64,000 nt of DNA, taken from NCBI GenBank assembly GCA_029972225.1, contig CP124756.1:4006279-4070278 (forward strand), given 5' to 3'. Every line of letters starts with the position of its first letter. The first letter of the stretch is position 1. The notes beneath the pieces are model-generated. The model was not told the origin of the DNA, searched no databases, and saw nothing but the letters and a program-made list of their open reading frames with translations. This document shows positions 45,697 through 55,767 of this stretch, piece by piece. The translations under genes and the position numbers were made by a program. Source of the stretch: Candidatus Thiothrix putei (lineage in GTDB: Bacteria; Pseudomonadota; Gammaproteobacteria; Thiotrichales; Thiotrichaceae).

Positions 45697-47120
45697 GGGT
45701 GTGAACAAAAGTGCGGTAAACCTCATGCCGCCTCAGCGGTGTTTCGCCAATAATGCTTCCATTGCTGGTTTCCCCGCATGACCCTCAACGCCAACATATC
45801 CGCCGCATTATCACTTTTCCACCATGCCCCCGATTTTTTTAAGCGTTGCTGGATGATGTAACGGTGTGCACTTTCTATTTCGCCCGACCCCACGGGCAAT
45901 CCGAGGGATTTTGCTGTCGGGTAATCCAGTTGCTCAATGCGGTTGCTCAGGTAACGGTGACAAGCTCGTACTGGGGCGTTACTGTCTTCTACCGTTTCTG
46001 CTTCGAGGAAAGGTTTCAGTGTGTCGATGACCGCTTGAGCTTGACCATCCTGTAGGGCTTTTTTCTGTTTGGCAAACCATTTATCCTTGTCCTTGAGGCA
46101 TGAACAGCTTGCGGATGCTGCTGATAGGTATTCACAAACATGATAAAAATCAATCAGGTAATGTCCTTGTGTGCCAAATTGTTCATCCACTTGACGGTTG
46201 ATCCAGCTTGCCCCATCACCCACCGCATGGAGGAACGTGCTTTTTCCAAATCCAGCACGGCAGGCGGTGTCGAATAAGATTTTTCCAGCATCTTCTACCG
46301 TGCCACCGAATATTGCGCCAAACGTTGGCGTAGCACTGCCTTTGGCGTGGGCAAGACACAGGCGGGCTTCTTTCCAGCTTTCCTTTTTGCCTTTGCGCTT
46401 GTCGGGGGCTGTTTCGTCAATCTCGACGATGGGGATCATGCTGCCGTCCATTTCGGCAATGACATAGGCTTTTCCCAACGTGCTTGGATAGTCTTTTATC
46501 AACACTTGGGATTCATGGATGCGTTTGGCGTGACCTTCGGTGATGTGTCGGATGCTGCTGGATGCCAGCCGTATCCCGTAATGTTCTTCTAATTTATCAG
46601 GCACTTGAGCAAATGAACAGTCCGCCCCAAAGTCCGTCACCGCCCGTTGCAGCGGGAGCGAACAGCCTCGGCAAACAACCTCGGCACTCTGGCTAAAGGG
46701 GCGGACACGCTTGCCGGGAATCCGGTAGACCGGTTCGCTTATGTGGATTTTTCCGTAGGTCGTGTGCCAATGACAGTTTTTTTTCCACTCTTTACATACT
46801 TCCCAATGCCTTCTTCACAGGCTGGGGCTGTGCATTTTTCTACACGTTTGTTTGCCCATGCAGTGATCGCATCATTTCCCATTTGGCGCAGTTCTTCTAT
46901 CACCCGCTGTTCGGCGTCTGCTGCTTTGATAATGTCATCACCGGCATTTTCAACCACCTCGATTAGCCCTTCCATCCGAGCTTTTAATGCGGGGTTGCGG
47001 TTCAAGGCTTCTAAAAGTTTTTGGTCGCGGGAGCTAACTGTCAACATGGGAAAGTCCTTTTTCTCTGGTTTTAGGGGATGCCATCTTAGTCTACAGGACA
47101 CCGCACTTTTGTTCACACCC
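45697..47120 (-). mobile_element. ISKra4-like element, copy 2 (complete, inserted into copy 1)
   Basis: 1424 bp with the same terminal repeats as copy 1 and a 9-bp target duplication CCCTACAGG at 45688-45696 and 47121-47129. Opposite orientation to copy 1. The sequences look identical where both are visible, so the self-insertion is recent. Confidence 0.9.
45723..47047 (-). CDS. ISKra4-like transposase, intact, two frames with -1 shift
   Basis: ATG at 47047 with AAGGA upstream. Frame 1 (46739-47047) encodes LTVSSRDQKLLEALNRNPAL; frame 2 reaches 45723. They join at a run of eight A in the KSGKK region, giving GKKNCHWHTTYG. DDE-type landmarks include AEMDGSMIPIV, HAVGDGASWIN with DFYHVCEYL, and VGSGEIESAHRYIIQQRLKKSG. 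Family assignment to ISKra4 is from motif memory. It may be the source of both copies here. Confidence 0.8.
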
Positions 47121-47129
47121 CCCTACAGG

Positions 47130-47315
47130 ATGGTCAAGCTCAAGCGGTCATCGACACACTGAAACCTTTCCTCGAAGCAGAAACGGTAGAAGACAGTAAC
47201 GCCCCAGTACGAGCTTGTCACCGTTACCTGAGCAACCGCATTGAGCAACTGGATTACCCGACAGCAAAATCCCTCGGATTGCCCGTGGGGTCGGGCGAAA
47301 TAGAAAGTGCACACC
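47130..47315 (+). pseudogene. ISKra4-like transposase, copy 1, middle part
   Basis: Continues copy 1 after the inverted copy 2: GQAQAVIDTLKPFLEAETVED, then LPVGSGEIESAH, where it is cut by the IS5-like element at 47316 (target duplication CACC). Confidence 0.8.
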
Positions 47316-47522
47316 GAGCGACTTGCAAAATCCGACAAACTGAGTTGCTCAATTTTCAGCATTGACCGAACGCCGCATATTCAGCCGATTTTTTACTCAA
47401 TTTGACCAACGAAACCTGAGCTTTTTCAGTTTTACCGTAACTTTTGCTAAATTTCACCCATACCGATGCGACTGCTCCTGTTTTTCAGTCAGTCTTCCCG
47501 TGTTTTTTCAAACCCAGTCGCT

Positions 47523-48536
47523 TTATAACAAGACACGCATCAGTTGATCAGCACTCAACACCAAAATCCCAAACATCAAGTGGCTGTAAACTTTTTGCGC
47601 ACCTTGCACCCACACATTCCGACCACCAAATTCATCCTTCAGGCGGGCATTGGTTCGTTCTACGGTGCTGCGAATTTTGTAACGCTCGGCATCAGCAGGT
47701 TCAAACGCTTCTTTCTGTCCGCCGCGAGGATTGTGATCAATCAGAGGGACATGCCCCAGATGACGGCTGTATTCGTGCAAATCAGCACTGCAATAGGCCG
47801 CATCCATCAGGTCGTAGAGACTGGTGACACGTTGGGCACTGATTTGAGAGAGTGGGATGGCTGCCCCGCTGTCGTGAAAGGAGGCGGAAGACAGAATGGC
47901 TGCTATCGGGACACCACAATCGGCGGTATCGATATGCAGTTTGTAGCCGTTCCAACTGTGCTTGTAGCCTTGGGCATTCTTCTTCGTCCCCCGGTTACAC
48001 TGAACCGGTATCTCATCGAGTGCTTGCTGAAGTGACTGTTCCCGTTGGCGCTGAATCCGTGTTTGCCCTTGTTTTTTCTTTGGCTTTTCCTCGGCAACAG
48101 GCCGTTCACGTGCCTCAATGGCTGTTGAATCCCGACACAGGTGGCCGATCAGCGCATCGCCCAAATACGTTTTCACCAACGTTTCATGCACACGTTCCGC
48201 TAAACGCTGTTCAGCAAATTCAGCGAAGGCACGTGAAAAGGTGGATTCGGAAGGCAGTTTCTTGGTCAGGGGAAACCCGCAGATGCGTCGCAGGGAGCGA
48301 TCGTTTTGCAGCCGGTCAATGAGTGCTCGCGTATTGACAATATTGAGCACGCTTTTGGCGACAAAAGCATTGGCAAACCAAGATCGCTCCGTCGCTGGCC
48401 GTCCAGACCCATCACGAAAAGAGCGCACAAAATCTTCAATGCGCGTCAGCTCCAGTACGTGAATGAGCTTTTCAAGCTTGGGGGTCAATGTGCCAAAGGC
48501 ATCATTGAAGCAAGGCAGTATTTCAATTTGCAGCAA
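47523..48536 (-). pseudogene. IS5-like transposase split by IS66 near its N-terminus
   Basis: 337 residues visible: PCFNDAFGTLTPKLEKLIHV, SESTFSRAFAEFAE, LCRDSTAIEARERP, NGYKLHIDTADCG, DAAYCSADLHEY and a C-terminal RSTVERTNARLKDEFGG, a DDE_Tnp_1-type set. The true ATG is at 50174 across the IS66 element: MNSTERALIAQ then RWSLLQIE would be the joined start. So the gene lost its start to the insertion. Confidence 0.8.
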
Positions 48537-48555
48537 ACTCCAGCGTTGTGCAATC

Positions 48556-50142
48556 GTAACTGTTCACGAGCTTGCAACTGCCACAGCTTGAGCTATGCTT
48601 GATGAATGAACGATCTGACCATCACCACCGATTTTACCGACATTGCGTTGCCCACCGATTTGGCAGCCTCCCAGCAGCTTAACCGTGATCTGCTGACGTT
48701 GGTGGTTGCTTTGCAAGCACGGGTCAAACGACTGGAAGCGGAACTGACAGAACTAAAAGAACGCCTGAATGACTCCTCCAGTAACTCCTCTAACCCACCC
48801 TCACGGGACACGCCCGAACAACGCGCCCAGCGCGAACGCAAACCCAAAAGCGCGCTAAAACGCGGCGGTCAGCCGGGGCACAGCAAACATGAACGTGCCT
48901 TAGTGGAGGAATCGCGGCTGGACGCTATCCAGCACTATTATCCTGAAGGCTGTTGCCGTTGTGGGGGTCATCTGGCGATGGAAACCACACCGAGCCAGCG
49001 TCATCAGGTGTTTGACCTGCCGGAAGTCGCTTACCATGTAACGGAACACCGCCTGTATGCGGGTACGTGTACTTGCTGTGGGAAACGTCAGGTAGCTGAG
49101 TTGCCCGAAGACGTCCCCAGTGGGCAGATGGGAGCAGGATTGATCAGTTGGATTACCCTGATGAACGGGGCTTGCCGCCTATCCACGCGGCAAATCCAGT
49201 TACTGCTGGAAGAACAATGGCAGTTATCCTTCAGTAGCGGTGCGATCAGTGAAGCGACTGCACCCGTCAGCGGTTGGTTAGCGCCTTTATATGCGCAGGC
49301 GGGTGAAGCGGTGCGTAGCAGCCCGGTGGTAAACGCGGACGAAACCAGTCACTACCGTGGGCGCGAACGTGAATGGTTGTGGGTGATGTGTTCGCCACAG
49401 GTGGTGTACTTCATGACGCATTACTCACGCGGCAAAGGCGCAGCGGATGAATTGTTGGGTGCATTCGATGGCATACTCGTGACCGACCAGCACGGCGGCT
49501 ATAACCACCACCCCACTGAACGGCGGCAACTGTGCTGGGCGCATATCATCCGCAAGTTCAAAAAAATGGCACAACGTTACGGGCGTGCAGGCATCTTAGG
49601 GAAACGTTTACTGCGTCTGGCACGCCTGATTGTCCACTTACATAACCGCAGGCTCGCAGGCGCTTACGCTGACAGACTCTACCGGCAACGCATGGATAAA
49701 CTCCGCGAAGCCTTCCGCCAGACATTGTTGGCAGGTAGCGGCTTACGGCAAGCACAACATCCTGATAAGCCCACTAAAACCGCCAACCAGTGCCAACGTT
49801 TACTGGATGATGAGCTTATGTTATGGACATTTCTGCGTCATCCCGGTGTTCCTCTGACCAATAATGCCGCCGAACGTGCCATCCGCCCCTATGTCATCTG
49901 GCGTAAGACCAGTTTTTTCAGCCAATCTTTCCGGGGCGACCAATTCCGCCCGTTAATACTGACTATCGTGGAAACCTGCAAACGCCTAGGTGTCAGTGCT
50001 TACCGAATTATCCGCCAGGCGTGCCAGCAGGCACTGACCAAAAAACCAGTGACGGTGCGTTTGCCGATTCCTCCACCGCAAGTACTGAATCCGGTTACTG
50101 GATTTCTTGCCGCTTAAGGGGAGCTGTTCCGTGAACAGTTAC
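48556..50142 (+). mobile_element. IS66-family element (1587 bp)
   Basis: Ends GTAACTGTTCACG at 48556 and its complement ending at 50142. A 9-bp direct repeat TGTGCAATC (48547-48555, 50143-50151) is the target duplication. It carries only the transposase, without the tnpA/tnpB accessory genes of classical IS66 elements. Confidence 0.9.
48606..50117 (+). CDS. IS66-family transposase
   Basis: 503 residues. A coiled-coil start (VKRLEAELTELKERL), the linker SSNSSNPPSRD and GGQPGH, then a zinc-finger pair CCRCGGHL and CTCCGKRQ. The DDE core is seen as VVNADET, VTDQHGGY and NNAAERAIRPYVIWRKTSFFS. Looks intact and is the youngest insertion in the nest, as nothing interrupts it. Confidence 0.95.
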   Translation: MNDLTITTDFTDIALPTDLAASQQLNRDLLTLVVALQARVKRLEAELTELKERLNDSSSNSSNPPSRDTPEQRAQRERKPKSALKRGGQPGHSKHERALVEESRLDAIQHYYPEGCCRCGGHLAMETTPSQRHQVFDLPEVAYHVTEHRLYAGTCTCCGKRQVAELPEDVPSGQMGAGLISWITLMNGACRLSTRQIQLLLEEQWQLSFSSGAISEATAPVSGWLAPLYAQAGEAVRSSPVVNADETSHYRGREREWLWVMCSPQVVYFMTHYSRGKGAADELLGAFDGILVTDQHGGYNHHPTERRQLCWAHIIRKFKKMAQRYGRAGILGKRLLRLARLIVHLHNRRLAGAYADRLYRQRMDKLREAFRQTLLAGSGLRQAQHPDKPTKTANQCQRLLDDELMLWTFLRHPGVPLTNNAAERAIRPYVIWRKTSFFSQSFRGDQFRPLILTIVETCKRLGVSAYRIIRQACQQALTKKPVTVRLPIPPPQVLNPVTGFLAA

Positions 50143-50297
50143 TGTGCAATCAGGGCGCGTTCGGTAGAATTCATAGCGTGGGCTTAATGGTTGTTTTGAC
50201 GCTTCTATTATCGCCGAAAACGGCAGCCCACACTTCTTTTTTCCTTCAGATGAAGGAAGGTTCACGCTGAAAATGTAATTTTGCAAGTGGCTCCACC

Positions 50298-50437
50298 GTT
50301 ACATCATCCAGCAACGCTTAAAAAAATCGGGGGCATGGTGGAAAAGTGATAATGCGGCGGATATGTTGGCGTTGAGGGTCATGCGGGGAAACCAGCAATG
50401 GAAGCATTATTGGCGAAACACCGCTGAGGCGGCATGA
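50298..50437 (+). pseudogene. ISKra4-like transposase, copy 1, 3' part
   Basis: Final piece of copy 1: YIIQQRLKKSGAWWKSDNAA to the end NTAEAA. It matches the intact copy 2 and is followed by the right terminal repeat. Confidence 0.85.
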
Positions 50438-50472
50438 GGTTTACCGCACTTTTGTTCACACCCGCGATGCAG

Positions 50473-51580
50473 GCACACAACACAAAGGTTTCCATTGCCT
50501 GCCAGCAGGCCACCACCGTGGGGAGGTGCTGTGCTTGGGGGGCTTTGAGATGCCGATTGGCGGTAGGTCGCCGGGAATGGCGCGGCAGGTAACGGCTCCA
50601 GAAGTGGAAGCGGAATGCGCCCATGGTATTTTTCAGGGCATCAAACAAGGTTTCAATCCGGGTGCGTCGGCAGTACAGGGTGAGGATGGTTTCCGCGTCC
50701 AGCACCAAATCCGAACACATCAATCAGGCGTACCGACTCCTCCTTGCCATAAATGCACAGGGTCACTTCACGGAAAAAATCAGCATGGTCAAAGGCTTCC
50801 CACAACACCAGCTTCATCCCGTACTGGCGTTGCCGCCCACGCCTTCCCGGCGGTTTGGGTGGCGCAGGGAAGTAGGCCACATAGTTCTTTTTAGCGCGGG
50901 TGATGACCTGCACCAGTGGTTGTTGTAACGCCACCGACCAAACCGAGCATGCCAGCCGGAACACCGAAGCCGTGGCAAAGAACGCATCCAGCACCAGCCA
51001 CACCGGACGGTCATTCACCTGCGCAAACGACAACGCCATCTGCACCACCCGTGTCCCCAGTTTGAGTGCCGGGTCGTTGCTGTCTTCCTCCCCCAAATGC
51101 CGGAAGCCCTGATGGATTTGCAAACTCAGCGGCAGGCAGAAACAGGCGGACAGGCTCCCCACCAACAAACCCACGGCTCCCCAACACTGCCCCCGGAAAT
51201 AGTCCGGTTTGCTTTGGGTTTCCGAGGTTTCCCGCAAGGAAACGACCCCCGGCATCCGCCCACCATCCTTAACCACATGGGTATGGTCGCCCAGCACCAC
51301 TAAACGCCCCGCCACCTCAACCAGCGGCGCATGGGACAACACCCACCGCTGCCAGCTCGCCCGTAACCGCTCAGGATGGTAAGACCCGGCACGAAAAAAA
51401 ATGGAGCAACCGATGGTAGCCCCGTTCATCCGATAGCCAGTAACGGCACATCGACGTGACCCCGCTCATCTCGGTCGCCGCTAAAAAGCTCAGGATGATG
51501 GCGCAAAACAATAGCCATGCTCGCTGGCGCGAAAATTCACTTTTAAAGTGGTGAAGGCTCTGGTATAGATCAACTAGCAT
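50473..51580 (-). pseudogene. IS4/IS701-like transposase, 5' part with frameshifts
   Basis: Starts MLVDLYQSLHHFKSEFSRQR at 51580. A frame change occurs near a run of eight A at about 51397-51404 (HFF then RAGSYHPERL) and another near 50690 (VRLIDV then CSDLVLDAETIL). Core pieces VVLGDHTHVVKDGGRMPGV, WLVLDAFFAT and RRTRIETLFDALKNTMG suggest a DDE enzyme of the IS4/IS701 kind. Cut at 50472 by the ISKra4-like element. Not functional. Confidence 0.7.
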
Positions 51581-51691
51581 GATGTCCCTTGGATAATAGG
51601 TCGCTGGTAACGCCTACTCTAAGGGATTTCGTGCTGCTTGGGGGGATGGGGAGAACTTATGACTGTTGAGTAAAAAGACAATCACCTAATC

Positions 51692-52050
51692 TTGACATCC
51701 TCCCCTCCCTAAAGGAAGGGGATTCCTACTGCATTCAGCCAGATAGCTGACTTGCTTCGGTGGGTTCCCTTAGTCCGTTGCAACCCCGAAGGGAAATATT
51801 CTTTTACGCCACCTCAGTTTCTAGGGCTATGGGTTTTTCTGCACCTTGGGTTTTCAAACTCCTATTTGGAGAACCCTTCCCATCTATCCGACGGTACTTC
51901 CAAGGCTCTGCCGCCGACAACGACAGATAGAACAATTTCAGGTTTTTATGTGAAAGAAAACAACCAAATCTCAGTGAACATAGGGCGGCTTCGCCACCCG
52001 CGCTATCCTCCCCGCCCTGAAGGGCGAGGTTTGCCGCGCAATCTGATCAA
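51692..52050 (-). mobile_element. 359-bp IS200/IS605-like non-autonomous element, copy 2
   Basis: Same length and nearly the same sequence as 33553-33911, differing at a few bases (for example TTTCA for TTTTA, CTTCGCC for CTACACC). The TTGACATCC and GATCAA ends are shared, which fixes the boundaries. It lies 20 bp beyond the IS4-like element and supplies the stop codon of the gene at 52047. Confidence 0.75.
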
Positions 52051-53291
52051 CCCAACAACCATGCGACGGGTACTGCCACCACATTCCCCCATTGCTGAAT
52101 CCGTGGGTCATTCGACACCACCAGCGCGTGCAACAATGGCTTATCCAACAAATCCGCCAAGTCGTGCAAATGCCGTGCATCCGCTGCACTGACATGGGCG
52201 GACATGTTGACTTCGATGGCGATATAACCGTTTTCCAGCTCCAGCAACAGGTCAACCTCACGCCCATCCACTGTGCGCAAATGGTAACAATCCACTGCCA
52301 GCGCGTGCGTTTTGATTTGCTTGTACACCTCCGCCACCACCGCACTTTCAAACTCATGCCCGGTGAATGTGCCCGTGCGGTTGAGTAAGACGCGCTGAAT
52401 GCCGGGGTCAAGAAAATGCACTTTGGGTGATTTACTCAAACGCTTATGGAGATTGCGAAACCACGGTGCAAGCTGAATCGCTTGATAACTGATTTCCATA
52501 TAGCTGATGAAACGTTTCGCTGTCACCGCCGAAATACCCGCCTGTTTTGCCAACTCGCTGACATTCAGCAACTGACCGCTCAATGCGGCGAGGGCTTTTT
52601 GTGCCCGTACAAACGGCTCAAGTTCACGCAAATTGCCCAAATCACGCACATCGCGCTGCAAGTACGTCCGAATATAATCCTGTAACCATTCGCGTTTTTC
52701 TGACTTTTCCACGCTGCTATCCACAATCGCAGGCATTGCACCGTATTCTAGGTAATCCGCCCACGCATTTTCAGCCTTGGCGTAACGGGTGTCGGTGAGC
52801 GGGATGCCCTGCAAAATACTGGCAGGTTCACCCATGAGCAAACGCACCAGCCGCGACGGAATAATGGCTTCGTCGGCAGTCGCGGTTTGCCGTTCCGGTA
52901 ACGTCAACGGGTAAAGCTCAATCAACGCGGCGCGTCCTGCCAAACTTTCCTGCACCTTTTCCAGCAACAATATCTGGCTAGACCCCAGCAGGATGTAGCG
53001 GGTATCTGGATATTGGTCATAGGTCGCTTTCACGGAATCCAGCAGTGCGGGCAACTTTTGCACCTCATCCAGAATCGCCAGCGGGTAACGTTCTTGCCAT
53101 TGCGCCGCCGACAGACGGGCGTAATCCGGGCGCGTGATCGGGTCATCCAGGGTTAGGTAGGCGTAATCAGGGAACAAGGCACGTACCAGCGTGGTTTTAC
53201 CCGTTTGGCGTGCGCCGGTTAACACCGTAATGCGCCCAAAACGGGAGGCGGCTTTGTGTTGCAAGCGTTGGGTGATGGTTCGATTGTGCAT
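52047..53291 (-). CDS. DUF4143 / AAA_14 ATPase, copy 1
   Basis: 414 residues. Walker A TGARQTGKTTLVRAL near 25-36, Walker B LAILDEVQKLP near 70-80, and a LLGSSQILLL sensor region. The C-terminal DUF4143 part includes YLEYGAMPAIV, YLQRDVRDLGN and a late VDLLLELENGYIAIEVN nuclease-like pattern. Role unknown in this family. Its TGA (52047-52049) lies in the 359-bp element, so a few residues may have been lost. Confidence 0.85.
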   Translation of the reverse strand: MHNRTITQRLQHKAASRFGRITVLTGARQTGKTTLVRALFPDYAYLTLDDPITRPDYARLSAAQWQERYPLAILDEVQKLPALLDSVKATYDQYPDTRYILLGSSQILLLEKVQESLAGRAALIELYPLTLPERQTATADEAIIPSRLVRLLMGEPASILQGIPLTDTRYAKAENAWADYLEYGAMPAIVDSSVEKSEKREWLQDYIRTYLQRDVRDLGNLRELEPFVRAQKALAALSGQLLNVSELAKQAGISAVTAKRFISYMEISYQAIQLAPWFRNLHKRLSKSPKVHFLDPGIQRVLLNRTGTFTGHEFESAVVAEVYKQIKTHALAVDCYHLRTVDGREVDLLLELENGYIAIEVNMSAHVSAADARHLHDLADLLDKPLLHALVVSNDPRIQQWGNVVAVPVAWLLG

Positions 53292-53347
53292 ACAGTTATA
53301 ATATGGGCGTAAAATTAGTAAGTAGAGTATAGAATATTACGCCAATA

Positions 53348-54235
53348 TTAGCCTATCTCTGCCAAAATCTTCTCAGTCATCCGCGCCGCCTGCTCCCCAT
53401 ACCCGCCCCAAAACAGGTTGAAGTGATTGAGGATGTGGTACAAGTTATACAACGTTTTACGCACCGCATAGCCCGAATCCAACGCCCAAGCCGCATTATA
53501 CGCCGCGTAAAAATCCGCCCCAAACCCGCCAAACAGCTCCGTCATCGCAAGGTCAGTTTCACGATCGCCGTAATACACGGCTGGGTCGTATATCACCGGG
53601 CTGCCATCCAGCAAATACGCCAGATTCCCACCCCACAAATCGCCGTGCAACAACGAAGCTACGGGCTGATAATCCGTAAACAATGCGCTGATGCCTTCTT
53701 TCAGACGCAAGCCTTGCTCATAAGAACGGTGCGGATAGCCATTGCGCCGCGCCCGTTCAAGCTGAAACCCCAGCCGTTCCTGTTGCCAGAATTGCACCCA
53801 ATCGTGCGTTTGGGTATTGCGCTGTGGGCTTGCACCGATGGTATTGCTACGAAACCAGCCGTGTTGTGCAGCAGTATGACGGTGCAGCGCAGCCAATTGC
53901 GTACCCGCCTGCGGCTGATCACCGCGTTCTTGCAGCGGCAAATATTCCAGCAATAGATACGCCTGTTGCCCTTGCACCCCATAGCCCAGCGGCTCAGGCG
54001 CACGCAGGCTGGCGCTCGCACGGATTGCATTCAACCCATCCGCTTCCGCCGCGAACATTTCCAGCAAACTCGCCTGATTTATTTTGAGGAAATAGCGGCT
54101 GCCATCGGCAAGTGTTACCGTACTGGTTTGGTTGATACAGCCACCGCTGGTAGCATCGACTCGCGCAATCGTAATGTCCGTACCAAGGTGTTGCTGAAGT
54201 ATCGGTAAGATCAGGTCGGTGCTGCTGGATTTCAT
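53348..54235 (-). CDS. Fructosamine kinase family protein
   Basis: 295 residues. A phosphotransferase fold: SGGCINQTSTVTLADGSRYFLKIN with the ATP lysine, then catalytic LHGDLWGGNLAY and the metal site VIYDPAVYYGDRETDLAM. The family phosphorylates ketosamines so that glycated proteins can be deglycated. Located head-to-head with the MipA/OmpV gene. Confidence 0.88.
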   Translation of the reverse strand: MKSSSTDLILPILQQHLGTDITIARVDATSGGCINQTSTVTLADGSRYFLKINQASLLEMFAAEADGLNAIRASASLRAPEPLGYGVQGQQAYLLLEYLPLQERGDQPQAGTQLAALHRHTAAQHGWFRSNTIGASPQRNTQTHDWVQFWQQERLGFQLERARRNGYPHRSYEQGLRLKEGISALFTDYQPVASLLHGDLWGGNLAYLLDGSPVIYDPAVYYGDRETDLAMTELFGGFGADFYAAYNAAWALDSGYAVRKTLYNLYHILNHFNLFWGGYGEQAARMTEKILAEIG

Positions 54236-54259
54236 TGAATGTAAACCGGGGGATATGAC

Positions 54260-54982
54260 ATGAAGAACGCATTGTGTGCCGCACTCGCTCTCTTAGCAAC
54301 CGCGCAAACGCCCGCCAACGCTGAACCGCGCCAGTGGAATGTCGGTCTTGCCGCTACTGCGGATCAATCGCCATTTGTGGGGGGCGACACGCAAATCGGC
54401 GTCAAACCTGTGATCATCAAAGAAAACGGCTTTGATATTGTAGGCCCTGCCTGGTCATTCAGCGCCACGCCCGAACGCGAATTTTATGTCGGTGCAGGGC
54501 TGGACGAATGGGATCACGAACGCGGCGATAGCGCGGTGTTGCAAGACATGGCAGAGCTGGATCAGGCCATCAACCTGCGGGTTGGCGGTGCGTGGAAACT
54601 CGCCACCGGCACGATTTCCGCCGACCTTGCCCAAGATGTCGCCGCCCACAACGGTGCACAAGCCAAACTGCGTTACACCCATCACCCCGACACGGTGCTC
54701 AACCTGCGCCCGTATGCGGAATTGCAATGGCTTTCCGCCGACCTCACCGACTACTACGTAGGCGTGGATGCGGCTGAAGCCAAAGCCGATCGCCCCGCTT
54801 ATCAAGCAGATGATTCACTCGCCCTAAAAGTTGGCGTTAAAATGGAAAAACCACTCAGCCGCCGCTTGACCTTGGTGAGCAGTGTGAGCGCCAACAGCTA
54901 TGTCAGCGCCATTGCGGACAGCCCGATCATCGACAGCAGTACGGTGTGGGGCGGGTACGCGGGCGCGGCGTATCGTTGGTAA
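54260..54982 (+). CDS. MipA/OmpV family outer membrane protein
   Basis: 240 residues. Signal peptide ends at about 21 (TPANA-EP). The sequence has beta-strand alternation and the family's AYRW C-terminal aromatic, with GLAATADQSPFVGGD-type and YVGVDAAEA stretches. MipA-like proteins are beta-barrels that may scaffold murein synthesis and degradation. GGGG precedes the ATG. Followed 28 bp later by the AIM24 gene. Confidence 0.8.
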   Translation: MKNALCAALALLATAQTPANAEPRQWNVGLAATADQSPFVGGDTQIGVKPVIIKENGFDIVGPAWSFSATPEREFYVGAGLDEWDHERGDSAVLQDMAELDQAINLRVGGAWKLATGTISADLAQDVAAHNGAQAKLRYTHHPDTVLNLRPYAELQWLSADLTDYYVGVDAAEAKADRPAYQADDSLALKVGVKMEKPLSRRLTLVSSVSANSYVSAIADSPIIDSSTVWGGYAGAAYRW

Positions 54983-55010
54983 GCCATTCCTTCAAATAGA
55001 GAGCGACACC

Positions 55011-55721
55011 ATGACCGTATTTACCATTACCGGCGACGTTGACCCCTTCCTCCACGTTGCCATGCAGAAAGGCGACAAGATTTATTGCGAATCCGGCGCA
55101 ATGGTGATGATGGAAGCTAACCTTGAGCTAAAAGGACGCATGACTGGTGGGTTGGGCAGTGCCTTGATGCGGCGTTTCACCAACGGCGAATCCCTGTTTC
55201 AGCAACACATCGAAGCGATAGGGGGGGATGGCGACTGCCTGCTTTCCCCTGCGCTACCCGGTGGCATGGAAATCATCGACGTAGGCGCACGCCAATACTT
55301 GCTGAATGATGGCGCATTCGTCGCCGCCACCTCCGGCACAGAAATGAAAGTGCGTACCCAAAGTATCGGCAATGCCTTGTTTGCGCAATCCGGCGGCTTT
55401 TTCGTCATGGAAACCTCGGGAACGGGACAAGTAGTCGTCTCCGGTTTCGGCTCGATGTTCTCGCTGGACGTTGAGCCGGGTAAAGACCTCACCATTGATA
55501 ATGCCCACGTGGTGTGTTGGGACAGCACCTTGCATTACGAAATTTCCGTCACCACCAGCAGTTCCGGCGGTGGCTTGGGCGGCATGTTCGGCAATCTGGT
55601 TAACAGCGTCACCAGTGGCGAAGGCGTGGTGTTGCGCTTCAGCGGGCGTGGCAAAGTACATATTTGCTCGCGCAACCCCAGCTCATTTGCCGCCTTGGTG
55701 CGCAAGCACATGCCTGCTTGA
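55011..55721 (+). CDS. AIM24 / TIGR00266 family protein
   Basis: 236 residues from ATG at 55011 (GAGAG upstream); a longer frame begins inside the previous gene and is not credible. Sequence has the family pattern FLHVAMQKGDKIYCESGAMVMM, LALPGGMEIID-type and FGSMFSLDVEPG near the middle, and a Gly-rich GGGLGGMFGN loop. These proteins form beta-rich trimers of unclear function. Confidence 0.85.
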   Translation: MTVFTITGDVDPFLHVAMQKGDKIYCESGAMVMMEANLELKGRMTGGLGSALMRRFTNGESLFQQHIEAIGGDGDCLLSPALPGGMEIIDVGARQYLLNDGAFVAATSGTEMKVRTQSIGNALFAQSGGFFVMETSGTGQVVVSGFGSMFSLDVEPGKDLTIDNAHVVCWDSTLHYEISVTTSSSGGGLGGMFGNLVNSVTSGEGVVLRFSGRGKVHICSRNPSSFAALVRKHMPA

Positions 55722-55767
55722 TGGCTATGCTATATTTCAGTAAACCCATCGGTTACGAGGCAATGGC

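Larger units (their letters stand above)
47316..50293 (-). mobile_element. IS5-like element interrupted by IS66
   Basis: Inverted ends GAGCGACTTGCAAAAT at 47316 and its near-complement ending at 50293; 4-bp duplication CACC at 47312-47315 and 50294-50297. Without the IS66 it would be about 1.38 kb. Inserted in the ISKra4-like transposase gene at the codons for SAHRY. Confidence 0.85.
44625..50463 (+). mobile_element. ISKra4-like element, copy 1 (interrupted twice)
   Basis: Terminal inverted repeats GGGTGTGAACAAAAGTGCGG at 44625 and its complement ending at 50463. A 9-bp target duplication, GCGATGCAG, flanks it at 44616-44624 and 50464-50472, inside the IS4-like transposase gene. Removing the insertions at 45697-47120 and 47316-50293 leaves about 1.4 kb, matching copy 2. 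Confidence 0.88.
44277..51671 (-). mobile_element. Outer IS4-like element carrying all nested insertions
   Basis: The ends share ACTCAACAGT at 44277-44286 and its complement at 51662-51671, with further similarity inward (TCATRA, C-rich tract). Pieces of one transposase gene are found just inside both ends. The element without insertions would be about 1.55 kb. No clear target duplication was found. Confidence 0.65.

Noticed and set aside
51752..52192. 146-codon open frame on the plus strand similar to the start of the frame at 33613
   Set aside because: It lies within the duplicated 359-bp element and runs antisense into the DUF4143 gene; only the element is shared.
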